A stretch of 44,868 bases of DNA from Prosthecobacter debontii (GTDB taxonomy: Bacteria > Verrucomicrobiota > Verrucomicrobiia > Chthoniobacterales > Chthoniobacteraceae): positions 1 through 44,868 of the forward strand of contig CAMDQC010000025.1 of assembly GCA_945905735.1 (NCBI GenBank), in the 5' to 3' direction. Below, in pieces: positions 35,510 through 44,543 of this stretch. Position 1 is the stretch's first letter, and every line of letters starts with the position of its first letter. The notes below the pieces were generated by a model. The model was not told where the DNA came from. It did not search any database and saw nothing but the letters and a program-made list of their open reading frames with translations. A program made the position numbers and the translations under genes.

Positions 35510-37575
35510 TGAATCTCGTCGTTTATGTGCTCTATCGCGCGCTCGGATTTGCCATCGGGCTGCTGCCGCTCGGCCTTGTCATCCGCATCGGGCGAGTCAT
35601 CGGGCTGTGCGGCTATTTCCTCGTGGGGAAATACCGCCGCATCGCCCTGCGCAACCTCGGCATCGCCTTCCCCGAGAAGACGCCGAAAGAGCGCCGCTCG
35701 CTGGGCCGCGCGCATTTTGCGCAGCTCGCTGGTAATCTCTTCGCAGGCGAGAAAATCGGGCGACTCTCCCGAGAGGAAGTCACCGGCCTTGTGGAGATCG
35801 AAGGCCGCGAGATCATCGAGCGAATCACCGCACAAAAGCGGGGCGTCATTTTACTCGCGAGCCATATTGGGAACTGGGAACTCCTCTCGCAGATACTCCC
35901 GATCATTTTCAAGTGCCCCATCGGCACCATCTATCAGCAGCTCGGCAATCGCTATATTGATGCGGGTGTGAGGGCGACACGTAGCCGCCTCGGGCTCGCG
36001 CTTTTCGAGCGCAAGGAGGGCTTCACGCAAGCGATGGATATGCTGCGCAAAGGCGGCTGCGTCGGCGTGCTCTTCGATCAACATGCGGGCGATGCGGGCG
36101 TGTGGTGCCCGCTCTTCGGGCGGCTCGCCAGCACGACTTCGCTGCCCGCGATGCTCGCCCTCCGCACCAAGGCCGCGCTCGTCCCCATCGCCATGCACAC
36201 CGACGGCGTAGGGAAGTGGAGGCTCGTCATCGAGCCGCCCATCGTGCCCGATGAAAACGACGCAGGAGCCGTCACCGCGCAGCTCAACCTCGCGCTCGAA
36301 AAACAAATCCGTCGCGTGCCTGCCGACTGGTTCTGGGTCCACAATCGCTGGAAAACCCCCAAGCCCGATTTCCTCCTCGTGAACTACAAGCGCGGCATCG
36401 CATACCAGCGCGTCGTGACGGAAGAAACCGTCCCCGATGCCGCTGCTGGTGAGTTGTTCGTATTCGCCGCGCGCAAAGTCGCGCCGCCCCCGCAGCTCCA
36501 GCCTTTCCGCATCCTCATCCGCTCGTCGAACTGGCTCGGCGACGCCGTCATGACGGTCCCCGCGCTCCGTGCGATCAAGCGTGGGCGGCCCGACGCGCAC
36601 ATCACCGTCCTCACGCCGGCCAAGCTCGCCGACGTTTATCGCCTCATCCCCGAGGTGGACGACATCATCACATTCACCCCGCAGAAGGGCAGGGGACTCG
36701 CCCGCAAACTACGCGGCATCTTCCACGTCTTCACCGTCGCCCGGCTCGTGAAAAAGAGCGTGCCATTCGATGTCGCGATCCTATTCCCCAACAGCATCCG
36801 CACGGCTATCGAGACGTGGCTGACCGGAATCCCACGGCGTGTCGGTTTCCCCGGACATGCGCCGCGCGCATGGCTGCTCAATCAAGTCCTCCGTGACAAG
36901 CCGCGTAAAAAGAGCGACGGCCCCGCCCCGCCGCCCATCCACCAAGTGAACCACTACCTGCGAATCGCAGAATTCATCGGCGGCCGTGCAGACATGGGGA
37001 TGGAGCCGCTAGAACCCGCCGTCGAAGTTTCACAGGAAGAAGTCTCGCCGCCGCGAGTCGTCGTTCCGCGCGTTCGCATCGCCATTTGTCCCGGCGCAGA
37101 ATACGGCCCCGCGAAGCGATGGCTGCCCGAGCGCTTCGCCGAAGTGATGCGTGCGGTGAGCGAGGAGTATGAGACGGACTGGTTCCTCGTGGGCACGGCA
37201 AAAGACTGGCCCGTGGCTGACGACATTGAGAAGCGTGCATCGCTCGCCAACGCGAGAAACGTTTGCGGTAGCACCACGTTGAGAGAGCTCATCGAGCTGC
37301 TAAAAAGCTGCCACGTCCTCGTCACCAACGACACCGGCACCATGCACCTCGCAGCGCTTCTTGGACTGCGAACCATCTCCATCTTCGGGAGCACCGAGCC
37401 CACCCTTACTGGACCTCTTGGCCCCGGCCACGTCGTGCTGCGGCACCAAGTCGAATGCAGCCCATGCTTCCTACGGGAGTGCCCGCTCGACTTCCGCTGT
37501 ATGAAAGCGATCGAAGCCATCGAAGTCGCCGCTGCCGTCTGCTCGATTGTCGATGAAGGCGTGGAAGTGAAGTAG
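35509..37575 (+). CDS. Fusion of LpxL-type lipid A acyltransferase and WaaF-type heptosyltransferase
   Basis: A 688-residue two-enzyme protein of LPS assembly. Residues about 1-290 form a lauroyl/myristoyl acyltransferase with a membrane-anchoring N-terminus and the HX4E catalytic motif HIGNWE (His119, Glu124); LFDQHAGDAGVWCPLFGR is also typical. After a linker, residues about 333-688 form a GT9 heptosyltransferase: SSNWLGDAVMTVPALRAI at its start, CPGAEYGPAKRWLPERFAEV, and NDTGTMHLAALLGLRTISIFGSTEP near the end. The fusion joins acylation of lipid A and addition of core heptose in one chain. ATG 35509 overlaps the TGA of the previous gene; a GTG sits one codon earlier. Confidence 0.9.
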   Translation: MNLVVYVLYRALGFAIGLLPLGLVIRIGRVIGLCGYFLVGKYRRIALRNLGIAFPEKTPKERRSLGRAHFAQLAGNLFAGEKIGRLSREEVTGLVEIEGREIIERITAQKRGVILLASHIGNWELLSQILPIIFKCPIGTIYQQLGNRYIDAGVRATRSRLGLALFERKEGFTQAMDMLRKGGCVGVLFDQHAGDAGVWCPLFGRLASTTSLPAMLALRTKAALVPIAMHTDGVGKWRLVIEPPIVPDENDAGAVTAQLNLALEKQIRRVPADWFWVHNRWKTPKPDFLLVNYKRGIAYQRVVTEETVPDAAAGELFVFAARKVAPPPQLQPFRILIRSSNWLGDAVMTVPALRAIKRGRPDAHITVLTPAKLADVYRLIPEVDDIITFTPQKGRGLARKLRGIFHVFTVARLVKKSVPFDVAILFPNSIRTAIETWLTGIPRRVGFPGHAPRAWLLNQVLRDKPRKKSDGPAPPPIHQVNHYLRIAEFIGGRADMGMEPLEPAVEVSQEEVSPPRVVVPRVRIAICPGAEYGPAKRWLPERFAEVMRAVSEEYETDWFLVGTAKDWPVADDIEKRASLANARNVCGSTTLRELIELLKSCHVLVTNDTGTMHLAALLGLRTISIFGSTEPTLTGPLGPGHVVLRHQVECSPCFLRECPLDFRCMKAIEAIEVAAAVCSIVDEGVEVK

Positions 37576-37699
37576 CCGGCGGGACACGGACCGCAATCCC
37601 CACTCGGCGAACAAAAACCCGAACGCGCCGCGTGACAATCCCTCATAACCGGCTAAACACCCCGCCCCGCCCGAACGACCAATCAATTTCAGATAAACT

Positions 37700-39544
37700 A
37701 TGGATCGCAAAGCCATCATCATTCTCATCGTCACCGTCGCCGTATATTTCGGGTATCATTTCGCTGTTCAGCGCCCGAAGGACTTGGCCCATGCAAAAGC
37801 AATTGCCGAGTGGGATAAAACACACGGTGCCGAGTGGCGCGCACAGCAAGCGGCAAAGGTAAAAGGTACGCCCGTTGCGCCGCAGACGCCCGTCGTCACT
37901 GCCAGCGGACAACCCGCAGCGCCAGTGCCAGCCCTGGAGTCCAAGCCCGCCGAACCCGCGAAGACGGAGACCGTGTCCAGCATCCCTGGCACGGTGGACT
38001 ATCTTTTCACCAATGCAGGCGGGGGCATTGCTTCGGCAACGCTCAAGGAGCACTTCGACGACAAGACGCTCCAGACGCTCGTGAAGCTGAATGAGTTTGG
38101 CAGCATCCCCATTGGCGCACTGAGCGAGGTCGCGGGAAATGACGCCTTGGCAAAAGTTCCGTGGGCCATGCAGGTGGACCAAGCGGCGCGCGTCGTCACT
38201 TTCACCCGCACGGATGAAGTGAGGAAGATCGAGATGGTGAAGAAGTTCACCCTTCCCCGTGAGAAAACGCTCAAAGACGAATACATCATCGGGCTCGACA
38301 TCTCCTACAAGAACGTCGGTGAAGCGCTGGTGCTCGTCCCTTCCAGCTACCTCCACCTCGGCAGCAGCTCGCCGCTGCGGTACGATGAGCTGTCCACTTA
38401 CCAGACCTTTAACTGGTGGAAGGACGGCTCGAACCACTCGATAGATACGAGTTACTTTCCCAACACCAAAACGCTCGGCATTTTCGGCCACGAAGCGCGC
38501 ACCGAGTATCGCGAGAACAGCGAGCAAATCCGCTGGGCGGCGGTCGTCAACCAGTATTTCGCCACGATGGCCGTCGTCCTCACCGAGCCGGGAGCGACGG
38601 AACAAAAACTCCGCGACACCCTCGCGAATACCGCATGGGCCAACCGCACCGAAATCCCCAAGGACGTTTGGCGCGGCGCAAATCGCGCACTCTCCGGAGA
38701 CATCCAGCTCTTCCGGCTCGACGGTGCAATGGCCCTCCCGCAGTTCGCGCTGGAAGTGGGCAAGACGGAGACGCGGAAACTCCAAATTTTCGCCGGGCCT
38801 CGCGAGCTGCGCCGCCTCCGCCTGTACGATAACAACGAGAGCGACGTGCTCGCCTACGACTCCTTCCTCGGCCTGCCCACGGGGCCGTTTAGCAAATTCC
38901 TCCTCATCTCGATGAGTTGGCTTTACTCCAAAGTGGGCAGCTACGCCCTCGCTATCGTCCTCCTCACCATTCTTGTAAAATCCGTCCTCTGGCCGCTTCA
39001 GAGCAAGGCCAACAAGAATATGAAAAAGATGGCCGATCTGAATCCCGAGATGAAGCGCATCCAGGACAAATACAAAGCCGAGCCCGTCAAAGCGCAGCAA
39101 GAGATCGGCAAGCTCTTCAAAAAAGCGGGCGTCAATCCGTTGAGCGGATGCTGGCCCATCTTCATCCAGATTCCCATCTTCATGGGCTTTTACAACATGC
39201 TCGGAAAAGCCGTAGAGCTGCGCCACCACGGCTTCCTCTGGGTCCACGATCTCTCCGCGCCCGACACCGTCGCGACCATCCTCGGGCTGCCGATCAACCC
39301 GCTTCCGCTGCTCATGGCTGCGACCATGTTCATCTCCATGCAGCTCACTCCGAGTACCGGCGACCCGATGCAGCGCCGCATGTTCATGCTCATGCCCCTC
39401 ATGTTCATTTTCATGTGCTACAACTTCGCGTCCGCCCTCGCGCTCTACTGGACCGTGCAAAACATCATTTCCATCGTGCAAATTTTAATCAATAAGCGTA
39501 ACAATCCGCCCGCTGGAACGGCACAGCTCATTCCAGCAAAATAA
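37700..39544 (+). CDS. yidC: Membrane protein insertase YidC
   Basis: A 614-residue inner-membrane protein that inserts and folds membrane proteins, with or without the Sec translocon. It has the Gram-negative layout: an N-terminal helix (DRKAIIILIVTVAVYFGYHF), a Pro- and Ala-rich linker, a large periplasmic beta domain (about 90-390), and a C-terminal insertase core of five helices. The core has LYSKVGSYALAIVLLTILVK, the coiled cytoplasmic loop KANKNMKKMADLNPEMKRIQDKY, and NPLSGCWPIFIQIPIFMGFY. The conserved positive residue in the groove helix is Lys here (LLTILVKSVLW) where E. coli has Arg. It is followed at 15 bp by the jag-like gene, a common pairing. Confidence 0.95.
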   Translation: MDRKAIIILIVTVAVYFGYHFAVQRPKDLAHAKAIAEWDKTHGAEWRAQQAAKVKGTPVAPQTPVVTASGQPAAPVPALESKPAEPAKTETVSSIPGTVDYLFTNAGGGIASATLKEHFDDKTLQTLVKLNEFGSIPIGALSEVAGNDALAKVPWAMQVDQAARVVTFTRTDEVRKIEMVKKFTLPREKTLKDEYIIGLDISYKNVGEALVLVPSSYLHLGSSSPLRYDELSTYQTFNWWKDGSNHSIDTSYFPNTKTLGIFGHEARTEYRENSEQIRWAAVVNQYFATMAVVLTEPGATEQKLRDTLANTAWANRTEIPKDVWRGANRALSGDIQLFRLDGAMALPQFALEVGKTETRKLQIFAGPRELRRLRLYDNNESDVLAYDSFLGLPTGPFSKFLLISMSWLYSKVGSYALAIVLLTILVKSVLWPLQSKANKNMKKMADLNPEMKRIQDKYKAEPVKAQQEIGKLFKKAGVNPLSGCWPIFIQIPIFMGFYNMLGKAVELRHHGFLWVHDLSAPDTVATILGLPINPLPLLMAATMFISMQLTPSTGDPMQRRMFMLMPLMFIFMCYNFASALALYWTVQNIISIVQILINKRNNPPAGTAQLIPAK

Positions 39545-39559
39545 AACGCGCTCACTCCT

Positions 39560-40003
39560 ATGAATCCAACGCCGAAAGAAATTCTCGATACCATCCTCGG
39601 GCACCTCGACTTCGCTTTTGAGATCAAAGAAACGGAGTCCGGCGGAGGAATCACTCTCCAGATTTATAGCCCGGAAAAAGAACGCCTCATCGGGCGGCGC
39701 GGCGAAGTCATGGAAGACCTCCAACTTGTCGTGAATCGGATGCTCCTCGCCAAAGACCCCAAAGCCCCGCGCGTCACCGTGGATGTCGAGCACTACCGCG
39801 AGATGCACGACGACGAACTTGTCGCCCGCGTCAAACAACTCGCCGAAGTCGTCCGCAACACAGGCCGCCAATACCAGCTAGAGCCGATGAACAGCTACCA
39901 GCGCCGCATCATCCACAACGCGTTCAAGGGCGACCCGGACATCGAGACGTGGAGCCCCGCCGACGATGCGCGCATCAAGCGCATCACCCTGCGTAGGAAG
40001 TAA
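39560..40003 (+). CDS. khpB: KH/R3H RNA-binding protein Jag (KhpB), short form
   Basis: A 147-residue cytoplasmic RNA-binding protein. A KH domain with the GRRG loop (ERLIGRRGEVMEDLQLVVNRML, about 39-62) is followed by an R3H domain with RRIIH (Arg-x3-His) in MNSYQRRIIHNAFK. The Jag-N domain common in Firmicutes is absent, so it is the short form. Its position right after yidC is the classic arrangement. KhpB-type proteins bind RNA and influence cell growth or envelope control in Gram-positives; the role here is inferred by homology. Confidence 0.88.
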   Translation: MNPTPKEILDTILGHLDFAFEIKETESGGGITLQIYSPEKERLIGRRGEVMEDLQLVVNRMLLAKDPKAPRVTVDVEHYREMHDDELVARVKQLAEVVRNTGRQYQLEPMNSYQRRIIHNAFKGDPDIETWSPADDARIKRITLRRK

Positions 40004-40019
40004 CCGCAGCCCGCCCCCC

Positions 40020-41612
40020 TTAAAGCTGCACCACTTGCACGCTGCGGATGTCGGGCGCTGCGAGTAGCTCCTTTACCACGGCGTCGTCGGGCACGGTGTC
40101 GAGGTTCAGCACGGCGAGCGCGTGGCCACCGGCTTCGTTGCGGCCCATGCTCATCGTTGCGATGTTCACGCCGTGCTTGCCCATGAGAGTGCCGATCCAG
40201 CCGACCATGCCGGGCCGATCTTTGTTTTCGTAAATGAGCAGCGCGCCCTCGGGCCGTGCTTCCACGAAGCGACCGTTGATTTTCACGATGCGCGGTTGGC
40301 TGCCGAAATGCGTCGCGGCCACGCTCACCCAGCCGCCTTCGCCGGTCGCGGTGAGTTCGATGAGTTCCGCGAAGTCGCCACCAGCGGTCTCGCGGCTCTC
40401 GGTCACCTTCACGCCGAGTTGCTGCGCAAAAGCGGGAGCGTTGACTTCGTTCACTTCGCCGCCGCTGGCCACGCGGAGGAATGCTTTCAAAATGGCGCGT
40501 GTGATCGGCGTGGTGTCTTGCTCGTTCATTTTGCCCGAGTAGTTGATATTGATGCTGTCGCAGCGCTTCGCCGCGATCTGGCTGAGGAAAAGCCCCAGCT
40601 TTGCGCCGAGCGCGATGTTTGGCCCGATGATGGCCAGCGTCTTCGCGTCCACGCTCGGCATGTTCACGGCGTTGCGGACTTCGCCGGTGAGGAGCATCGC
40701 GCGGATTTGCTGCGCGACTTCGATGCCGACATTCTCCTGCGCTTCTGCCGTGCTCGCGCCGAGGTGCGGCGTAAGGACGATGTTCGGCGCGGAGCGGAGC
40801 GGGTTGTCGGCTGCGGGTGGCTCGATCTCGAAGACGTCCACGGCTGCTGCTGCGACTTGCTTGCTGCGGAGCGCATCGGCGAGGGCTTGCTCGTTGATGA
40901 GCCCGCCGCGTGCGCAGTTGATGATGCGGACACCCTTCTTCGTCTTCGCGAGGCGTTCGGCGTTCAGCATATCGCGCGTCTCGTCCGTGAGCGGCATGTG
41001 CATGGTGATGTAATCGGCGAACGGCAAAATGTCTTCCAGTCGCTCGACGAGTTCCACCTGCATGGCCCGCGCACGGCTGACGCTCAAATATGGGTCGTAA
41101 GCGTGGACGCGCATCCCGAAGGCAATCGCGCGGCGCGCAATCTCAGTGCCGATGCGGCCCATGCCGAGAATGGCGAGCGTCTTTCCATAAAGCTCCACGC
41201 CCTCAAAGTTTTTGCGCTCCCATTTGCCGGCCTTCATCGAGGCGTCCGCCTGCGCGATGTTGCGCGAGATGGCCATGAGCAGGCTGAACGCGTGCTCTGC
41301 GGTGGAGATCGTGTTTCCCGCCGGCGTGTTCATCACGACGATGCCCGCTTTCGTCGCCGCATCGGTGTCCACATTATCCACGCCGACGCCTGCGCGCCCG
41401 ACGCACTTCAGCTTCTTGGCGGCGGCGATGACCTTCGCGTTCACCTTCGTCTGCGAGCGGACGACGAGGCCGTCGAACTCGCCGATGATTTCGAGCAGCG
41501 CGTCTTCCTTGAGGCCGGTCTTCACGACCACATCCACCAATCCGCCCTCCAAGAGTTCGGCTACGCCGCGTTCACTGACTGGGTCTGCTACAAGTACTTT
41601 TGGTTTGCTCAT
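40020..41612 (-). CDS. serA: D-3-phosphoglycerate dehydrogenase
   Basis: This 530-residue enzyme oxidises 3-phosphoglycerate with NAD, the first step of serine synthesis. It is the long form: catalytic and NAD-binding domains (about 1-315), an intervening domain (about 320-450) and a C-terminal ACT domain (about 455-530, ALLIYENKDRPGMVGWIGTLMGKHGVN) that usually binds serine as feedback inhibitor. The NAD loop is GMGRIG (150-155). Catalytic residues are Arg235 (NCARGG), a Glu in DVFEIEPP and His283 (TPHLGAST). The start at 41612 gives MSKPKVLVADPVSERG; the frame is open 21 codons further back but without family similarity. It converges with khpB across 16 bp. Confidence 0.94.
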   Translation of the reverse strand: MSKPKVLVADPVSERGVAELLEGGLVDVVVKTGLKEDALLEIIGEFDGLVVRSQTKVNAKVIAAAKKLKCVGRAGVGVDNVDTDAATKAGIVVMNTPAGNTISTAEHAFSLLMAISRNIAQADASMKAGKWERKNFEGVELYGKTLAILGMGRIGTEIARRAIAFGMRVHAYDPYLSVSRARAMQVELVERLEDILPFADYITMHMPLTDETRDMLNAERLAKTKKGVRIINCARGGLINEQALADALRSKQVAAAAVDVFEIEPPAADNPLRSAPNIVLTPHLGASTAEAQENVGIEVAQQIRAMLLTGEVRNAVNMPSVDAKTLAIIGPNIALGAKLGLFLSQIAAKRCDSININYSGKMNEQDTTPITRAILKAFLRVASGGEVNEVNAPAFAQQLGVKVTESRETAGGDFAELIELTATGEGGWVSVAATHFGSQPRIVKINGRFVEARPEGALLIYENKDRPGMVGWIGTLMGKHGVNIATMSMGRNEAGGHALAVLNLDTVPDDAVVKELLAAPDIRSVQVVQL

Positions 41613-41714
41613 TATTTTAGAAAAAGGGCGCGCAGTGTCTCCACCCCGCGCGTTTCGGCAAATCGAAAGTTGCACTACCTCGCGGAAACTTCCGTTCCGC
41701 AGCCCGCCCGGCGA

Positions 41715-41987
41715 TTACCGAGCCGCGGTCGCGTCGCCGATAAAGAGCACTTTCCCCACCGGCAGCACGTCCGCATTATCCAAGCGGTTGAGCCACTGGA
41801 TGAGCTTCGGGTCGCGGTCGAATTTGCGCGCGATGGAGAACAGCGTGTCTCCTTCTGCCACGACGTAAGTCGTCCGCGTTGCGGGCGTCGGCTGGGTGCG
41901 GAAGGGCTTCAACGGGACAGGCGCTTCGTCTGCGGCAAAGGCCGAGCAGGCGAGAAAGGCGAGCAGTGTTGGAAGCAGGCAGCGCAT
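41715..41987 (-). CDS. Small secreted LysM-domain protein
   Basis: A 90-residue protein with a signal peptide (MRCLLPTLLAFLACSAFA) and one LysM domain (TYVVAEGDTLFSIARKFDRDPKLIQWLNRLD, closing VLPVGKVLFI). LysM binds peptidoglycan N-acetylglucosamine, so it should sit in the periplasm on the cell wall. It has no enzymatic part. It lies about 100 bp upstream of serA on the same strand and may share its transcript, and it is divergent from the endonuclease gene across 125 bp. Confidence 0.85.
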   Translation of the reverse strand: MRCLLPTLLAFLACSAFAADEAPVPLKPFRTQPTPATRTTYVVAEGDTLFSIARKFDRDPKLIQWLNRLDNADVLPVGKVLFIGDATAAR

Positions 41988-42112
41988 GTTGATTGGTTGG
42001 CAGACTACTCTTTAGCAAACGCCTTGCCAAGGGACTGCTGCCGCAATTTGACAAACACGACACATTCCCAGACTGGCGGATTTCTACGGATGTGCAAAAG
42101 GTGCGCCCGTCT

Positions 42113-44209
42113 ATGCGCGCAATCTTCTTGGCCCTCTTTGTCTTTTCGGCGCGGGTCTTTGCGGACCCGCCGACGGGATACTATTCTGCGGCGACGGGAC
42201 TCTCCGGCGTCCCGCTGAAGTCGGCGCTGAATGGCGTCATCAAAGCGGGGCACACCGTCATTTTATACGACGACCTTTTCGCCCCGATCAAAGCACTGCA
42301 CCAAGACCCAGCGAACAGTTCCAACTTCATCCTCATCTACAGCGGCTTCTCCATCCCGAAGTCATCGTCCACCTGGAACCGCGAGCATCTCTGGCCGCGT
42401 TCGCGCGGAAATGGCGAGCATCTCGGGCCGGATGACAGCGATCTTTTCCACGTCATGCCGTGCGATGCCGATGTGAATACGCAGCGTGGCGTCTTGTATT
42501 TCGACCTCAGCGAGGTGGCCGACGGCGGCTTCACAAACCCCGCCCACGCCGAAGCGCCGCTCTGCACGCGCGACTCCAATTCATGGGAACCGCTCGCCTC
42601 GCAGCGCGGCGACATCGCCCGCGCGCTCTTCTATATGGCGACGCGCTACGACGGCACGGAGCCCAACACCACCGACCTGGAACTCGTCCGCTCCGGCCCG
42701 TCTGGTCCACAGATGGCAAACCTCGACACCCTGCTCGCATGGCACGCCGCCGACCCGCCGGACGCTGCGGAGCTAGGGAGAAACGACCTCATCTTCTCCG
42801 CCTATCAGCACAACCGGAATCCGTTCATTGATCACCCGGAATACGCGGCGGCGATTTGGGGCACGGGCGTCGGCAACACGCCGGTCGCACAAGCGTCCAA
42901 CGGCGTGGAGTCCGCCATCGAAGCGCCGTTCGTCGCGGGGAGTTTCATCGTGCGAATGTCGCCGCCAGTCACCACGGGGACGGTCGCCGTGAACTTCACC
43001 ACCAGCGGCACGGCGAGCGGCAGCGACTACACACTGAGCGGCTCGGGCGTCTCGCGGAACTCCGCCACCGGCACGGGCAGCATCCTTTTTTCAAATGGCA
43101 CGTCGGCAGTGACGGTCACGCTTTCTCCGACCTCCGACAGCACTGCCGAGCCGCTCGAAACCGCGCAACTCACGCTCACCTCCGGCACCGGCTACACGCT
43201 CACCGGCGGCCCGGCAAAGCTCACGATCACCGACATCACACCGAACGCAGCGGACGGCGTTATCGCATCGTGGAACTTCAACAACGCCCCCAACGCCACC
43301 GCCCCGAGGTGGAACCCCACCATCGCGCCCTCGGCAGGCGCGGGCGAAGTCCGGCTCGGCGGATGGAGTGGTCCGGCGAACACGGGCGGCACCAGCCCCG
43401 GCACCAACGACGCATTCACCGGAGTCACCGGCAATTCCTTGAGCCTCATCGGCACAGGCGGAAATGGACGCTCGCTCGACGTAGTCGTGTCCACCTCCGG
43501 CTGGGCGGCGATGAGCGCCACGCTATTCACACGCGGCACTGGCACGGGCTACAACACCGGCACTTGGAGCTGGAGCGCAGACGGCACCACTTTCACCACC
43601 ATCGCCGGGCTGAATACGGCATCCATCGCCACCTCATTTCAAACCACGCCGCTCGCCGTGGACCTCACCACGATTGGCGCGCTGAACAATCTCTCCACCA
43701 TCACCCTGCGCTACACCCTCACCGGCGCGACGAGCAGCACGGGCAACAACCGCATCGACGATCTTTCCATCCTCGGCACGCGCTACAGCCAAGCATGGCT
43801 CTCGCGCTTCCCCCCGCTCACCGGCACCTCCGCCGCGCGCACCGCAGACCTCGACGCCGACGGGCTCAACAACTTCGCCGAATGGGCGTTCGACCTCGAT
43901 CCGTTCGACGCCACCAGCGCACCCGCCACCGCTGGCAGCGCAGTCTCCGCGCCCGACCCCGCCGACGGCAACGCCATCAAATCATGGCCGACCATCCGCT
44001 TCGCCCGACGCACCGACGCGCCGCAAATCACCTACGTCATTGAATACAGCACCGACCTCTCCGCATGGACCATCGGCGGCACGCTCGTAGGCACCGAGTC
44101 GAGCGGCGAAGCCGGCAGCGAACTAGCAATCTTCCGCGCCGGAATCCCGCTCACAGGCAACGGCGCAAGCCCAAAAGTCTTCCTCCGCGCCCGTGCGACC
44201 ATGCAGTGA
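42113..44209 (+). CDS. Secreted endonuclease I with Calx-beta-like and C-terminal beta domains
   Basis: A 698-residue exported protein with signal MRAIFLALFVFSARVFA. The nuclease part (about 20-270) shows the endonuclease I signature: STWNREHLWPRS (86-97), HLGPDDSDLFHVMPCDADVNTQRG and the later NDLIFSAYQHNRNPFIDHPEYA. The His and Asn residues of the NREH and HxxP blocks are the expected metal site, so DNA or RNA degradation outside the cell is likely. A Calx-beta-like domain (about 275-378, ending KLTITDI), a jelly-roll-like domain and a tail DADGLNNFAEWAFDLDP with YVIEYSTDLSAW follow, a tail type frequent in Verrucomicrobia. The frame is open to 41993 but the signal peptide fixes the start at 42113. 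Confidence 0.85.
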   Translation: MRAIFLALFVFSARVFADPPTGYYSAATGLSGVPLKSALNGVIKAGHTVILYDDLFAPIKALHQDPANSSNFILIYSGFSIPKSSSTWNREHLWPRSRGNGEHLGPDDSDLFHVMPCDADVNTQRGVLYFDLSEVADGGFTNPAHAEAPLCTRDSNSWEPLASQRGDIARALFYMATRYDGTEPNTTDLELVRSGPSGPQMANLDTLLAWHAADPPDAAELGRNDLIFSAYQHNRNPFIDHPEYAAAIWGTGVGNTPVAQASNGVESAIEAPFVAGSFIVRMSPPVTTGTVAVNFTTSGTASGSDYTLSGSGVSRNSATGTGSILFSNGTSAVTVTLSPTSDSTAEPLETAQLTLTSGTGYTLTGGPAKLTITDITPNAADGVIASWNFNNAPNATAPRWNPTIAPSAGAGEVRLGGWSGPANTGGTSPGTNDAFTGVTGNSLSLIGTGGNGRSLDVVVSTSGWAAMSATLFTRGTGTGYNTGTWSWSADGTTFTTIAGLNTASIATSFQTTPLAVDLTTIGALNNLSTITLRYTLTGATSSTGNNRIDDLSILGTRYSQAWLSRFPPLTGTSAARTADLDADGLNNFAEWAFDLDPFDATSAPATAGSAVSAPDPADGNAIKSWPTIRFARRTDAPQITYVIEYSTDLSAWTIGGTLVGTESSGEAGSELAIFRAGIPLTGNGASPKVFLRARATMQ

Positions 44210-44216
44210 GTGTTCG

Positions 44217-44244
44217 TTGAGGGTTGAGAGTTGAGGATTGAGAG
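44217..44244 (+). repeat. Heptanucleotide tandem repeat
   Basis: Four 7-base units (ttgaggg, ttgagag, ttgagga, ttgagag) follow the endonuclease stop by 7 bp. On the other strand it reads as the dispersed ctcaa-type repeat (LSILNSQPS). Confidence 0.6.
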
Positions 44245-44249
44245 ACCGC

Positions 44250-44543
44250 GAGGCTCAAGCCGTAAAGCAACCGCCCCCGCCGCGAAAGAAACGCCTTCCG
44301 CCTTCACGGCAAAGCCCATTTCCCACACGGAAACCGCCGTTTCCCTACGGAAACGCCCGTTGCCCTGAAGGCGAAGCCCTCCGCTGTGAAAGAAACAGCC
44401 TCCGCCCTCAGAGCGAAAGCCTCCGCCGTGAAAGAAACACCTTCTGCCGTGAAAGCAGAGCCATCTGCCGTGAAAACAAAGGCCATTGTTTTCAGAACAA
44501 AGGCCTTTGCTGTGGAACATCCCACCGTCGCCTTGAGGTGTTT
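44250..44543 (+). repeat. Degenerate 21-bp tandem array
   Basis: About 14 units of 21 bases (one of 20, one of 22), pattern gcct-ccgcc-t-aaagcaaa with strong variation. The clearest run is 44376-44522: seven units in a row, each exactly 21 bases. Several upstream units (44314-44354) hold small palindromes such as gtttccctacggaaac. The reading frame over the last units gives repeated SAVKxxx heptads, but no proper gene start or signal is seen. Confidence 0.65.

Noticed and set aside
37643..39481. 612-residue minus-strand frame opposite yidC
   Set aside because: The plus-strand product is an unmistakable YidC; the antisense frame is His/Glu-rich noise.
40122..42218. 698-residue plus-strand frame opposite serA and the LysM gene
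   Set aside because: Both minus-strand genes have strong motifs; this frame has none and spans two genes.
44250..44543. CRISPR array
   Set aside because: Units are contiguous 21-mers with no spacers and no constant repeat; no cas gene is nearby.
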